Below the pieces are notes generated by a model. It was given only the letters and a program-made list of their open reading frames with translations. It did no database searches and was not told where the DNA came from. This document shows positions 44,688 to 53,508 of a DNA stretch of 64,000 bases, piece by piece. Position 1 is the first letter of the stretch; the number at the start of each line of letters is the position of its first letter. Position numbers and translations under genes: made by a program. The DNA comes from Caballeronia pedi (lineage in GTDB: Bacteria > Pseudomonadota > Gammaproteobacteria > Burkholderiales > Burkholderiaceae). The stretch lies in contig NZ_FCOE02000018.1 in the NCBI RefSeq assembly GCF_001544915.2, positions 91,637-155,636 on the forward strand. Reading direction: 5' to 3'.

Positions 44688-44914
44688 GACGGGAACCTGT
44701 CGGAGGCGCGCCGCGGCGCGTCCTGGCGATGCAAGTATGCCGGCTCGAGGGCCCTGGCTGTGGCGCAGGCCGGCAACGTAATGGATTCGATCATGGGGCG
44801 AACGAGTCGGACGGAATCGGAAGGTCGAGGGGCGGCGAATGCATCGTTCGGCAAAAGCGTGGACCGTTCCGCTGAAAACGCGCCACTGTAACCGAATTTG
44901 CCAGTCGACATCAT
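44672..44914 (-). CDS. possible small leader ORF upstream of the EAL-HDOD gene
   Basis: An open frame of about 80 codons begins MMSTGKFGYSGAFSAERS, preceded at 6 bp by AGGAG, a better ribosome binding site than any EAL-HDOD start has. It ends at 44672, overlapping the EAL-HDOD start by 16 bp, so it might act in translational coupling. The sequence has no recognised family and the last part is Arg/Pro-rich, so it may be chance. Confidence 0.3.
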   Translation of the reverse strand: MMSTGKFGYSGAFSAERSTLLPNDAFAAPRPSDSVRLVRPMIESITLPACATARALEPAYLHRQDAPRRASDRFPSCPTP

Positions 44915-45136
44915 ACGCATCTCCTATCGACAATTCCTGGACACCGTTATTCCTGTGATGGATCCGTTGTAACCCGGATGCCTGGTTAAAGAATTCGCCC
45001 CATACGCCGATAACTCGCCTGATAGAGCGTGCCGCGACCGTTTCGGCACGTCCCGGCCGGAACCCGCGAGCTGCGAGTTCCGCGCGCCGCCGTTTGCCCG
45101 ACCCGGCGAGCGCTGCCGCTAGAACCCTACGAGACC
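44688..45136. other. 449-bp divergent intergenic region between two c-di-GMP-type genes
   Basis: This region separates the EAL-HDOD gene (minus) from the PAS-GGDEF-EAL gene (plus). Apart from the possible small frame at 44672-44914 I see no gene. A CGGATG...GTTAAAG stretch around 44976-44990 is AT-richer and may hold the promoters. No clear operator or riboswitch (in particular no c-di-GMP riboswitch fold) is visible. Confidence 0.45.
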
Positions 45137-47008
45137 ATGCAAGCGAATCGGATCAACGTCTCCCGCCGCGCACCGTGGCGCATCGCGCTCGATGCGCTTG
45201 CGCGCGCGTGCGGAAGCGCCGCGCGCGAGCCGCACGAGCGCGCGCTCGACGCGCGTCCCGACGCCGCCGACGCGCCTTCTGCGCCGCCCGACGCTCCCGC
45301 GCCGGATGCGCCCGTTCGCGCCGGCGTGCCCGAAGCCATGCTCGGCGCGGTCGACTTTCTCGCGCAGCTCGACGACGCGCTGCGCTTTCAGTATGTGTCG
45401 GATGCGAGCATCGAGTTCATCGGCTATCACCGCGACTATCTGAGCATGCTGACGCTGCACGATCTCGTGGCGTCGGAAGAGGCCGACGAACTGCACGCGC
45501 TCGTCGCCCGGGCGCGCGCGAGCGGCAAGCTCGAATCGGCGACGCTGACCGTCGTGAAGTCGCTGACCTATCCGATCTGCGTCGAGCTAAGGCTCGTGTC
45601 GACCGCCGCGCGCGGCACGCCCGGCTTCGCGCTCGCGGCCTTCGACGTGATGCACTGGCGCGAGCGCGAAGCATCGCTCACGCACACGCTCAATCACGAC
45701 GCGCTCACCGGCCTCGACAATCTCGTCTCGCTCAAGGACGCGATCAGCGCCGCGCAGGCCGAAGCCGAGCTCACGCGCACGCACGCGGGGCTGGTGCTGC
45801 TCGACATCGACGATTATCAGCGCATCAACCGCGCGCTCGGCTACGACGCCGGCGACGAACTGCTGCGCGAAACCGCGCGCCGCATCCAGCACACGGCGGG
45901 GCACGGCGAGCGCGTTGCGCGCGTGGCCGGCGACGAGTTCGCGGTGCTGCTGCCCGCCGGCAGCACGCCGGAACTCGCCGAGAGTCTCGGGCGGCGTCTT
46001 TTGACCGCGATCGCCCAGCCGTACCGGCATCGCGGGCAGCATACGCATCTGTCCGCGAGCGTGGGCGTCGCGCTCTATCCGGATCAGTCCGGCAAGAACG
46101 CCAAGAGCGGCGCGCACACGAGTCTCCTGCGCATGGCCGATCACGCGCTCGCGCAGGCGAAGGAAGCGGGCGGCAACGCGCTCGTCTTCCACACGATCGA
46201 CGACAATCCCGCCGACGCCGAGCGTCTGAAGCTCGAAGCGGACCTGTACGAAGCCGTGCGCAACGGCGAGTTCTCGCTCTTCTTCCAGCCGATCACGAAG
46301 ATCCGCACGGGCGCGGTGGTCGGCGTGGAAGCGCTGATGCGCTGGAACCATCCGGTGCACGGCCTGGTGCCGCCGTCGACCTTCATTCCGCTCGCGGAGT
46401 CGATCGGTCTCATCAACTATCTGGGCAACTGGGTGCTGAAGGCGGCGTGCATGCAGATCACGCAGTGGGACGCGATCGGCATCCGGCTCGATTACATCTC
46501 GGTCAACGTCTCACCGCAGCAATTCCGCGACAAGCGCTTCACCGCGGCGGTCAAGGAAGCGCTCGCGCTGACTGGCATCGACGCGCGGCGGCTCGTGTTC
46601 GAGATCACCGAAAGCCTGCTGATGCACGATCCGGAAGAAGCCACGCGCCTGCTCGAAGCGCTGACGTCGATCGGCATCCGCTTCGCCGTCGACGATTTCG
46701 GCACCGGCTATTCGAGCCTCGCTTATTTACAACGTTTTCCGCTGTCGAAGCTCAAGATCGACCGCAGCTTTGTCGAGAACCTGATTACGTCCCGCAACAA
46801 CCGTGCGATCGTGAGCGCGGTCGTCGGGCTCGCGCAGTCGCTCGGGCTGGAGCTGGTCGCTGAAGGCGTCGAAACCGAGGCGCAGCGCGACTTGCTCGCC
46901 GATCTCGGCTGCGATCACATTCAGGGCTGGCTCATCAGTCATGCATTGCCTTCGGACGAGCTGGCGCGCTCGTTCCAGTCGAACTCGCTCGTGCTGCACG
47001 AGACATGA
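45137..47008 (+). CDS. PAS-GGDEF-EAL protein (diguanylate cyclase/phosphodiesterase)
   Basis: The 623-residue protein has an N-terminal PAS-like sensor (QLDDALRFQYVSDASIEFIGY), then a GGDEF domain with the active-site loop reading VAGDEFAVLL (Ala for the first Gly, which is tolerated in some active enzymes), then an EAL domain. The EAL part is intact in its key spots: GVEALMRWNHP, VNVSPQQF, FEITESLL, VDDFGTGYSS, LKIDRSF and AEGVETEAQ. It therefore probably degrades c-di-GMP and may also make it. I place the start at ATG 45137 (MQANRINVSRRAPWR), where a purine-rich stretch lies upstream; the frame upstream to 45029 looks unlike protein. Confidence 0.9.
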   Translation: MQANRINVSRRAPWRIALDALARACGSAAREPHERALDARPDAADAPSAPPDAPAPDAPVRAGVPEAMLGAVDFLAQLDDALRFQYVSDASIEFIGYHRDYLSMLTLHDLVASEEADELHALVARARASGKLESATLTVVKSLTYPICVELRLVSTAARGTPGFALAAFDVMHWREREASLTHTLNHDALTGLDNLVSLKDAISAAQAEAELTRTHAGLVLLDIDDYQRINRALGYDAGDELLRETARRIQHTAGHGERVARVAGDEFAVLLPAGSTPELAESLGRRLLTAIAQPYRHRGQHTHLSASVGVALYPDQSGKNAKSGAHTSLLRMADHALAQAKEAGGNALVFHTIDDNPADAERLKLEADLYEAVRNGEFSLFFQPITKIRTGAVVGVEALMRWNHPVHGLVPPSTFIPLAESIGLINYLGNWVLKAACMQITQWDAIGIRLDYISVNVSPQQFRDKRFTAAVKEALALTGIDARRLVFEITESLLMHDPEEATRLLEALTSIGIRFAVDDFGTGYSSLAYLQRFPLSKLKIDRSFVENLITSRNNRAIVSAVVGLAQSLGLELVAEGVETEAQRDLLADLGCDHIQGWLISHALPSDELARSFQSNSLVLHET

Positions 47009-47169
47009 TGCGCGGACCGTGGTTTGTGTTCGTATTATGTTCGTGTTCTGATCGAGGAACGCGCCGTAACTCCCTAATAACGTGTACATTTCGTTGGCGG
47101 GGTGGATTGAATTTGCTGGACCGCCTCGGGTTAGCCGTCGCGTAACGAGCAGGGTTTCTACTTTTAGCA

Positions 47170-48642
47170 ATGGCACGCACCAAGGCCGAACTACTGGACA
47201 AGTTGTGGTCGCGCATGAGCGAGCGCGGGGATTTCCCCATGCTCTCCCAGGCGCTGCGCACGACCGTGTCCGCGATGAGCGATGACGACCTCGACTTCAC
47301 GTCCCTCGTGCAAGTCGTGCTGTCGGATGTCGGCCTCACGCACAAGGTGCTGCGTCTCGCCAATTCGGCGATGTACATCGCGTTCGGCGGCAACATCACC
47401 ACCGTCACGCGCGCGTTGATGGTGCTCGGCATGGATGCAGTCGGCCATCTCGTGGTCGGGCTGAAGCTGGTCGATCACTTCCATCAGAGCGCGCCGCGCC
47501 GCATCGACGCAAAGCTCGAACTGAACCGCACCCTGCTTTCGGGCGCGGTCGCGCGTCAGCTCACCGAGCACAAGGATCTGCGCTCCGCCGAGGAAGCCGT
47601 CGTCTGCACGCTGATGCGGCAGATCGGCAAGCTGCTGGTCGCGTTCTATCTGGAGCACGAATGGGATCAGTTGCGGCGCAAGGCGGCGTCGGAGAACATT
47701 CCGGACAGCGTCGCGTGCGCGGCGCTGCTCGGCGTCACCTTCGATGAAATCGGCCTGGAGGCGGCGGATCGCTGGCGCCTGCCCGAGACGATTCGCGAAG
47801 GCATGCGCGCGACCGACCCGAACGCGCCCGTCGACGAAACCGTGCCGAAGCACGTGCGCTGGCTGCGCGCCATCTCCAACTATTCGACCGAAGTCGCCGA
47901 TGCGCTCACCGCGCAGAACATGGCAGCGGACGGCCGCGAGTCGATGCTGTTCGATATCGCCCATCGCTACAGCGGTGCGCTCAACACCGACGCGGACACG
48001 CTCGCGTCGATGAGCCTCGCGCTCGCCAGCGAGGAATCGAGCGAGGGCGTGATCCGCGAGATTTCCGAACTCCAGGCGAACGCCGACGCCATGGCGCGCG
48101 CGAATGTATCGGCGCAGGCGCGCATCGGCGCGAGCGTGGAAGACCTGCGGGCGTTGCCGTCGAAGAATGCGCTCGCGCCGGCGCTTGCGCTCGCCTCGGA
48201 ATCGATTCTCGGCAGTCTGCATCTGTCGCGCACCGTGGTGTTCATGCGCCAGGCCAACAACGAGTTTCACGCGCGTCTCGGCCTCGGCGCGGGCGTCGAA
48301 CCGATGCTGGAGCAACTGCGCTTCTCCGCCGAATTCCGCCCGGACGTATTTCATCTCGCGATCACCAATCCGGTCGGCATCTTCATCGAGAACGCGCGCG
48401 ACGCGCGCATCGACGCACGCCTGCCGCGCTGGTACAAGGACACGCTCGGCGAGGCGCAGGCGTTCGTGCTGCTGCCGGTGAAATCGAACGATTCGACCGT
48501 CGCGCTGATCTACGGCGACTGGACCTCGCCGCAACACGTGCGCAAGATCTCGGCGGCCGAGATGAGCGCGCTGAACGAGCTCACGAAGGAGCTGAGCCGT
48601 TTTTTTCTTAGCGCGAACTGGAAGGAAGTCGAGCTGATCTGA
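47170..48642 (+). CDS. HDOD domain signalling protein
   Basis: The 490-residue protein begins MARTKAELLDKLWSRMSERGDFPMLSQALRT and its N-terminal half is an HDOD domain: VQVVLSDVGLTHKVLRLANS, GGNITTVTRALMVLGMDAVG and AVVCTLMRQIGKLL. The C-terminal part has a possible GAF-like fold (ENARDARIDARLPRWYKDTLG). HDOD domains look like inactive HD phosphohydrolases and act as interaction modules in signalling. The gene is close downstream of the PAS-GGDEF-EAL gene, 161 bp away. The ligand is unknown. Confidence 0.88.
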   Translation: MARTKAELLDKLWSRMSERGDFPMLSQALRTTVSAMSDDDLDFTSLVQVVLSDVGLTHKVLRLANSAMYIAFGGNITTVTRALMVLGMDAVGHLVVGLKLVDHFHQSAPRRIDAKLELNRTLLSGAVARQLTEHKDLRSAEEAVVCTLMRQIGKLLVAFYLEHEWDQLRRKAASENIPDSVACAALLGVTFDEIGLEAADRWRLPETIREGMRATDPNAPVDETVPKHVRWLRAISNYSTEVADALTAQNMAADGRESMLFDIAHRYSGALNTDADTLASMSLALASEESSEGVIREISELQANADAMARANVSAQARIGASVEDLRALPSKNALAPALALASESILGSLHLSRTVVFMRQANNEFHARLGLGAGVEPMLEQLRFSAEFRPDVFHLAITNPVGIFIENARDARIDARLPRWYKDTLGEAQAFVLLPVKSNDSTVALIYGDWTSPQHVRKISAAEMSALNELTKELSRFFLSANWKEVELI

Positions 48643-48671
48643 CCGGCTTCCTTCTTGCGCGCAATCCTTAT

Positions 48672-49115
48672 CTATTCCCGCTTCAGAATCGCCACGGCCT
48701 GCTCGCCGTATCGCACGATATAGCCGCCGTGAGCGCGCTGCCAGTCGAGCGCTTGCGCCTCGCTCGCAAACCAGTTCTTTTCGAAATCGTTGAATGCGCC
48801 CGCGTCGAGCCGGTAACGGTCGATGATCGCGCTCGCCTTTCCATCGATATCGGACTTGCAGGCGTCCCAGTTCGCGTAGCCGAGTTCGGCGGCGAGCATC
48901 GCAAGCAGATGCTTCAGTTGGAGGTCGTCGCGGATCGCGTGCAGATCGGCGAGACGTTGCGCGCGCGTGATTTTCGCCGCGAGCAGACGGCGCAGGACGG
49001 GCATCGACGCGCTCGTGTCGCCGTCGCGGGCGTGACGAAGCAGGCGCCGCGCGTGTTCGCGCAGATAGTCGCTATTGGAAACGGAAGAAGAAATCGGACA
49101 GGATGTAGACCACAT
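48672..49115 (-). CDS. hypothetical protein
   Basis: I do not recognise this 147-residue protein with confidence. The start ATG 49115 (MWSTSCPISSSVSNSDY) has AAGGAACAACGTC upstream. A helical middle (ITRAQRLADLHAIRDDLQLKH then LAMLAAELGYANWDACKSD) loosely resembles the N-terminal helical domain of glyoxalase-type proteins. The rest is charged and ends YGEQAVAILKRE. It is convergent with the HDOD gene and lies ahead of the chemoreceptor gene on the same strand. Confidence 0.65.
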   Translation of the reverse strand: MWSTSCPISSSVSNSDYLREHARRLLRHARDGDTSASMPVLRRLLAAKITRAQRLADLHAIRDDLQLKHLLAMLAAELGYANWDACKSDIDGKASAIIDRYRLDAGAFNDFEKNWFASEAQALDWQRAHGGYIVRYGEQAVAILKRE

Positions 49116-49272
49116 GACGTTGTTCCTTTGTCGTGCCGTTCTCGCTGCGGCTATAAAGGTTCGACGTTGCGGTTCGATCCAGAGATGATGCAATGCGCGG
49201 CAGGTGCGTAAGACTTTCGCGAGACCGGGCGCCCTGCCGCGCCCGACCGCGATTCTATCCCGATGTCCCGCG

Positions 49273-50940
49273 TCAGGCCAACTGGAATTTCCCCACCAGC
49301 GATTTCAGCGCGCGCGCCTGATCGTCGAGCGATTGCGCGGCGGCCGCCGCCTCCTCGACGAGCGCGGCGTTCTGCTGCGTGTTCGCGTCCATCTTCGTGA
49401 CGGCCTCGCCGATCGATTCGATGCCCGTCTTCTGCTCCGCCGACGCCGCCGAGATTTCGCCCATGATGTCGGTGACGCGGCGCACGGCCTTGACGACTTC
49501 CTCCATCGTCGCGCCGGCTTCCTGCGCGTAGGTCGAGCCGTCGGACACACGCGACACCGACGTATCGATCAGGCCTTTGATCTCCTTCGCCGCCGCCGAC
49601 GAGCGCTGCGCGAGACTGCGCACCTCGCCCGCGACGACCGCGAAGCCGCGGCCCTGCTCGCCCGCGCGCGCCGCCTCGACCGCCGCGTTGAGCGCGAGAA
49701 TGTTGGTCTGGAACGCGATGCCTTCGATCACGCCGATGATGTCGCCGATGCTTTTCGCGCTCGCATCGATGCGCTGCATCGTCTCGACGACACGGCCCAC
49801 GACCGCGCCGCCCTTCTCCGCGATCTCCGACGCATTCGCGGCGAGCGTGCTCGCCTGCTGGGCGTTGTCGGCATTCTGGCGCACGGTGGACGTGAGCTGC
49901 TCCATGCTGGCCGCGGTTTTCTCGAGCGCGACCGCCTGCTCTTCGGTACGGCGCGACAGGTCGACGTTGCCCGTCGAAATCTCGCTCGATGCGGACGCGA
50001 TCGCCTCCGCGCTCGCCGCGATATCGCCGACGGTCGACGACAGGCCCGCCTGCATTTCGGCGAGCGCGTGCAGCATGCTGGCGTCGTCGCGGCGCTTGAG
50101 ACTGATGCGGTTCGCGAGATCGCCCGACGCGATGCGGCGCGCGATGTCCTTCGCATAGCCCGGCTCGCCGCCGAGCTGTCCGGCGAGACGCCGCACGACC
50201 CACTCGGACACGACGATCGCGAGCGCGAACAACGCGAGCGTCAGCGCCGACACCATCACGAACGACGACTGGAAGATGAACGCGGCGGAATCGATAGTGG
50301 CCTTCGCGGCCGCGCCGCGTCGCGCGACGAGTTCGTCGACCATCTTTTCCAGCTTGCCGGTTTCGACCAGCAGCGACACGTCCTGCGTGCCGACTTGCCA
50401 GTTCATCTGCGAGAGATCGAGCGGCTGCTCCTTCACGAGCTTCACGAAGGTGCGCAGGTTGCCGCTCCAGGTCGCGAGCGCGGTCGAGAAGCGCTTTTGC
50501 TGCGCGAGCGCGTCCTGATCCGCGTGATCGATGTATTGCGCGAGCTGCGCCTGTTCGCGGCCGATATCCGCGAGCGCCTGCTCGACCTGCGCGCCGAGAT
50601 CGTCGCGCTCTTTCGCGGTCGTCGCGGTGAGCAGCATTTTTTGCGAGCGGCTCGCGCGCAGCAGATAGCCGCGCGTTTCCTCCGCCGCGCGGCTCGCGAC
50701 GTAGCCCTGCGTGTAGATGGATTCGGTCGCGCCGTTCAGGCGGCTGATCTGCGTGAGCGATATCGCGCCGATGACGAGCGTCCCCGCGAGCACGAGCCCG
50801 AACGCCAGTCTCAACGATGACTTCACGGACAGCGTGCGCTTCGTGGCTACGCCCCCGCGCGCGTGTTCTTCAGTCGACGCGGCTTCGGCATGCGCCACAA
50901 AACCCGCGTCCTTGGCGCCGCGTAGCGAAAACAGTTTCAT
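49273..50940 (-). CDS. methyl-accepting chemotaxis protein
   Basis: The 555-residue protein begins MKLFSLRGAKDAGFVAHAE. After a cytosolic N-terminus it has a membrane segment (SLRLAFGLVLAGTLVIGAIS), a four-helix periplasmic domain (LNGATESIYTQGYVASRAAEE, the 4HB type), a second span (SSFVMVSALTLALFALAIVV), a HAMP domain and a signalling helix pair. The tip motif IGVIEGIAFQTNILALNAAV with EAARAGEQGRGFAVVAGEVR is diagnostic. The start ATG 50940 fits; the frame upstream to 51420 is a shadow. A sigma-28-type promoter is possible upstream. The ligand is unknown. Confidence 0.95.
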   Translation of the reverse strand: MKLFSLRGAKDAGFVAHAEAASTEEHARGGVATKRTLSVKSSLRLAFGLVLAGTLVIGAISLTQISRLNGATESIYTQGYVASRAAEETRGYLLRASRSQKMLLTATTAKERDDLGAQVEQALADIGREQAQLAQYIDHADQDALAQQKRFSTALATWSGNLRTFVKLVKEQPLDLSQMNWQVGTQDVSLLVETGKLEKMVDELVARRGAAAKATIDSAAFIFQSSFVMVSALTLALFALAIVVSEWVVRRLAGQLGGEPGYAKDIARRIASGDLANRISLKRRDDASMLHALAEMQAGLSSTVGDIAASAEAIASASSEISTGNVDLSRRTEEQAVALEKTAASMEQLTSTVRQNADNAQQASTLAANASEIAEKGGAVVGRVVETMQRIDASAKSIGDIIGVIEGIAFQTNILALNAAVEAARAGEQGRGFAVVAGEVRSLAQRSSAAAKEIKGLIDTSVSRVSDGSTYAQEAGATMEEVVKAVRRVTDIMGEISAASAEQKTGIESIGEAVTKMDANTQQNAALVEEAAAAAQSLDDQARALKSLVGKFQLA

Positions 50941-51279
50941 CGATCGATCCCCGATTTGATCTGTGGACTTTGCCGTCGTGCGGCGCGCCCCTGGTCTGGT
51001 TCCCACCGGGAGTACGGCAGGATTTGCGGCTTTCTTGAGCCTTTTTAATGGGAAGCGAACAGACGTTCGCTCACCGCGTTTTTTATAACCGGCCAAAAAT
51101 CGTCGTGTCAGACGAAATGATGGCCCACGCGCGGTGCATCCTGTCCGATTCGCGACGATCCTTGGCATGACAACGCAACGAGGACAGCCTAAACTTGTCA
51201 GAAATTCAGTCCACGCATAAATCGCCGGATTGAAAAAGCAGAAATCCGAGACAAATTCCGCGTTCAACAGCACATCACT
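50941..51279. other. 339-bp divergent intergenic region between chemoreceptor and fsr
   Basis: It holds the possible sigma-28 promoter for the chemoreceptor on the left and an AT-rich stretch before the fsr start on the right (for example TTTTTTATAACC at 51080-51091). I see no gene in it. A TTGTCAGAAATTCAG stretch near 51195 may be part of the fsr promoter. Confidence 0.5.
51011..51039 (-). promoter_or_regulatory. possible sigma-28 (FliA) promoter of the chemoreceptor gene
   Basis: On the minus strand CTCAAGAAA (51031-51039) is followed after 12 nt by GCCGTACT (51011-51018), about 70 bp before the start codon. This approximates the flagellar sigma-28 consensus of betaproteobacteria (CTCAAG-type -35 and GCCGATA-type -10). 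The -10 is imperfect and the spacer is one base longer than usual. Confidence 0.4.
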
Positions 51280-52545
51280 ATGCAAACGAGCATCGACAAG
51301 GGCGCTTTGTCGCCTTCCGGCGCATCGGCCGGCGCTTCCGCCGCGAATCCCGCGAATCCCGCGAGCACGGGCACGCAACGCACCGTTTATTCCGTTCTGG
51401 GCGCGATCAGTTTCTCGCACCTTTTGAACGACATGATCCAGTCGCTGATTCTCGCGATCTATCCGATGTTCAAGAGCGAGTTCGCGCTCTCGTTCGGGCA
51501 GATCGGCCTGATTACGCTGACGTATCAGATCACGGCGTCGCTATTGCAGCCGCTGGTCGGGTTGTACACGGACAAGCATCCGAAGCCTTATTCGCTTCCG
51601 GTCGGCATGGGCTTCACGTTGTCGGGTCTCCTGCTGATGTCGATCGCGGGCAACTTCGGCACGCTGCTCATCGCGGCGGCGCTGGTCGGCTGCGGATCGT
51701 CGGTGTTTCATCCGGAATCGTCGCGGGTCGCGCGCATGGCTTCGGGCGGCAAGCATGGTCTCGCGCAGTCGCTGTTTCAGGTGGGCGGCAACGCGGGATC
51801 GTCGCTCGGGCCGCTGCTCGCCGCGCTGATCGTGATTCCGCACGGGCAGAAGAGCATCGCGTGGTTTTCGGCGGCGGCGCTCGTGGCGATGTTCGTGCTG
51901 GCGAACATCGGCCGCTGGTACAAGCGTCATCCGGCAACGAAGAAGGGCCGCGCGCAGGTCGCGCACGCGACGCTGCCGCGCAACAAGGTGATGATGGCGA
52001 TGAGCGTGCTGGTGCTGCTCGTGTTCTCGAAGTATTTCTATCTTGCGAGCATCACGAGTTACTTCACGTTTTATCTGATCAGCAAGTTCGGGTTGTCGGT
52101 GCAGGCCGCGCAGATTCATCTGTTCGTGTTCCTTGCGGCGGTGGCGGCGGGCACGATCATCGGCGGGCCGGTCGGCGACAAGGTTGGGCGCAAGGCGGTG
52201 ATCTGGGTGTCGATTCTCGGCGTCGCGCCATTCACGCTCCTGATGCCTTACGCGAATCTGTTCTGGACGGGCGTGTTGTCGGTGATCATCGGGCTCGTGC
52301 TGGCGTCGGCGTTCTCGGCGATTCTGGTTTATGCGCAGGAATTGATTCCGGGCAAGGTCGGGATGGTCGCGGGACTGTTCTTCGGCTTCGCGTTCGGGAT
52401 GGGCGGCGTCGGGGCGGCGGTGCTCGGTCATGTTGCCGATGCGACCAGCATCGATTATGTGTACAAGGTTTGTGCGTTCCTGCCGTTGCTGGGCGTGCTG
52501 GCGGTTTTGTTGCCGAAGACGCATGAGGCGGGGGTGAAGGGGTAA
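51280..52545 (+). CDS. fsr: MFS transporter, fosmidomycin-resistance (Fsr) type
   Basis: The 421-residue protein has 12 membrane segments after an Ala/Ser-rich cytosolic N-terminus. The sequence SVLGAISFSHLLNDMIQSLILAIYPMFK and later FHPESSRVARMASGGKHGLAQSLFQVGGNAG are characteristic of the Fsr family of major facilitator exporters. It carries the MFS loop GDKVGRKAVIW. E. coli Fsr exports fosmidomycin; the natural substrate is unknown. It is divergent from the chemoreceptor gene. Confidence 0.88.
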   Translation: MQTSIDKGALSPSGASAGASAANPANPASTGTQRTVYSVLGAISFSHLLNDMIQSLILAIYPMFKSEFALSFGQIGLITLTYQITASLLQPLVGLYTDKHPKPYSLPVGMGFTLSGLLLMSIAGNFGTLLIAAALVGCGSSVFHPESSRVARMASGGKHGLAQSLFQVGGNAGSSLGPLLAALIVIPHGQKSIAWFSAAALVAMFVLANIGRWYKRHPATKKGRAQVAHATLPRNKVMMAMSVLVLLVFSKYFYLASITSYFTFYLISKFGLSVQAAQIHLFVFLAAVAAGTIIGGPVGDKVGRKAVIWVSILGVAPFTLLMPYANLFWTGVLSVIIGLVLASAFSAILVYAQELIPGKVGMVAGLFFGFAFGMGGVGAAVLGHVADATSIDYVYKVCAFLPLLGVLAVLLPKTHEAGVKG

Positions 52546-52620
52546 TCGCCCCCTACTCGTCTCGTCCGCCCGCCATGAAAGCTGAAGCATGGCGGGCGTT
52601 TTCGTTTTCAGGCGGGCGGT

Positions 52621-53055
52621 TCAGTGACAAACCGTGACGACCTTCCAGCCTTCTTCGGGAATCGGCTCCTTCGCGATGCACTTGGATATTCCCTTGGGCA
52701 GTTCCTGCGCCAGCGCGACCGGCACGGTTCCGTTCACGCAGGAAAGCCATATTCCCTTTTCGCTGTCTGCCGGAATGAACGGCCAATTGAAGGTTTGGCG
52801 GCCCTTCACCCGATAGATTTGCGGCTTAAGGACCATGCCTTCTTCTGGCGGTCCGACATTTATTCCAACGCCCCAGACAGGGACTGACGTATTCGTTTGC
52901 GACGGTCGCCAGCCTTCTGGCATGTTCTTGACGACGACCGGTTCCATGTCTATCCGAGCGGGACATTGAATTTCGACTGCCATTGCGAGACATGGAGCAG
53001 TCAGGGCGCAAAGGCAAACCGCCATGCGTATGGTGCGTGGCAAAAAATCGATCAT
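52621..53055 (-). CDS. STY0301 family secreted protein, copy 1 (candidate immunity protein)
   Basis: The 144-residue protein begins with a signal peptide (MIDFLPRTIRMAVCLCALTAPCLAMA) and a mature beta-rich domain, VEIQCPARIDMEPVVVKN, then EGWRPS, PPEEG, ADSEKGIWLSC and LPKGISKCIAKE. These match what I know of the STY0301 family, named after a gene of the Salmonella SPI-6 region. Four cysteines may form disulfides in the periplasm. A second, frameshifted copy and a BPSL0067-type putative amidase lie next to it on the same strand, so it may be an immunity protein that blocks a periplasmic cell-wall toxin. This link is inferred from context. Confidence 0.75.
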   Translation of the reverse strand: MIDFLPRTIRMAVCLCALTAPCLAMAVEIQCPARIDMEPVVVKNMPEGWRPSQTNTSVPVWGVGINVGPPEEGMVLKPQIYRVKGRQTFNWPFIPADSEKGIWLSCVNGTVPVALAQELPKGISKCIAKEPIPEEGWKVVTVCH

Positions 53056-53065
53056 ATGCGTCTAT

Positions 53066-53498
53066 TCATCGACATGAAGTCACCCAACTGAAACGCCCGT
53101 CCTGAGAACTCGCTTCAACGGCACTGCATCGGGTTATTCCCTCGGGCAAACGCTGAGAGAGTGCGATGGAGTTTCCGTATCCGCACGACAGCCAGATACC
53201 CTTCACGTGATCGGCCGGGACATAGTCCCACGAAAACGTCTTGCGCTTCTTGGTGATTCTGATGTCCGGCTTTAGATCGCCAAGTTCTTCGCGAGGCCCG
53301 AAGGACATCGACACGCCTTCGTTCGACAGTTGCGTCAATCGCTGCGACGCGCCAGCCTCCGGGCTCATCGGTCACGATAGCCGGCTGCATATTAATGCGC
53401 GCGGGACAGCGAATATCGATTGCCAAGCACACCGCAGGGGCCAACAGGCACGCAAGACATGCCGCGATACGTTGCAGACTGATGGTCAACTGAGTCAT
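53066..53498 (-). pseudogene. STY0301 family protein, copy 2, frameshifted
   Basis: Two frames together make one paralogue of the gene at 52621. The first, from ATG 53498, gives a signal peptide and then IDIRCPARINMQPAIVTDEP and GGWR. The second continues as SQRLTQLSNEGVSMSFGP, ADHVKGIWLSCGYGN, LPEGITRC and ends at 53066. Aligned with copy 1, the phase changes near 53347, just after the G-W-R, by one extra or two missing bases. The gene is intact otherwise, so recent loss, phase variation or a sequencing error are all possible. The rest is as expected for a periplasmic immunity-like protein. Confidence 0.75.
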
Positions 53499-53508
53499 CT
53501 CCCTCGTC

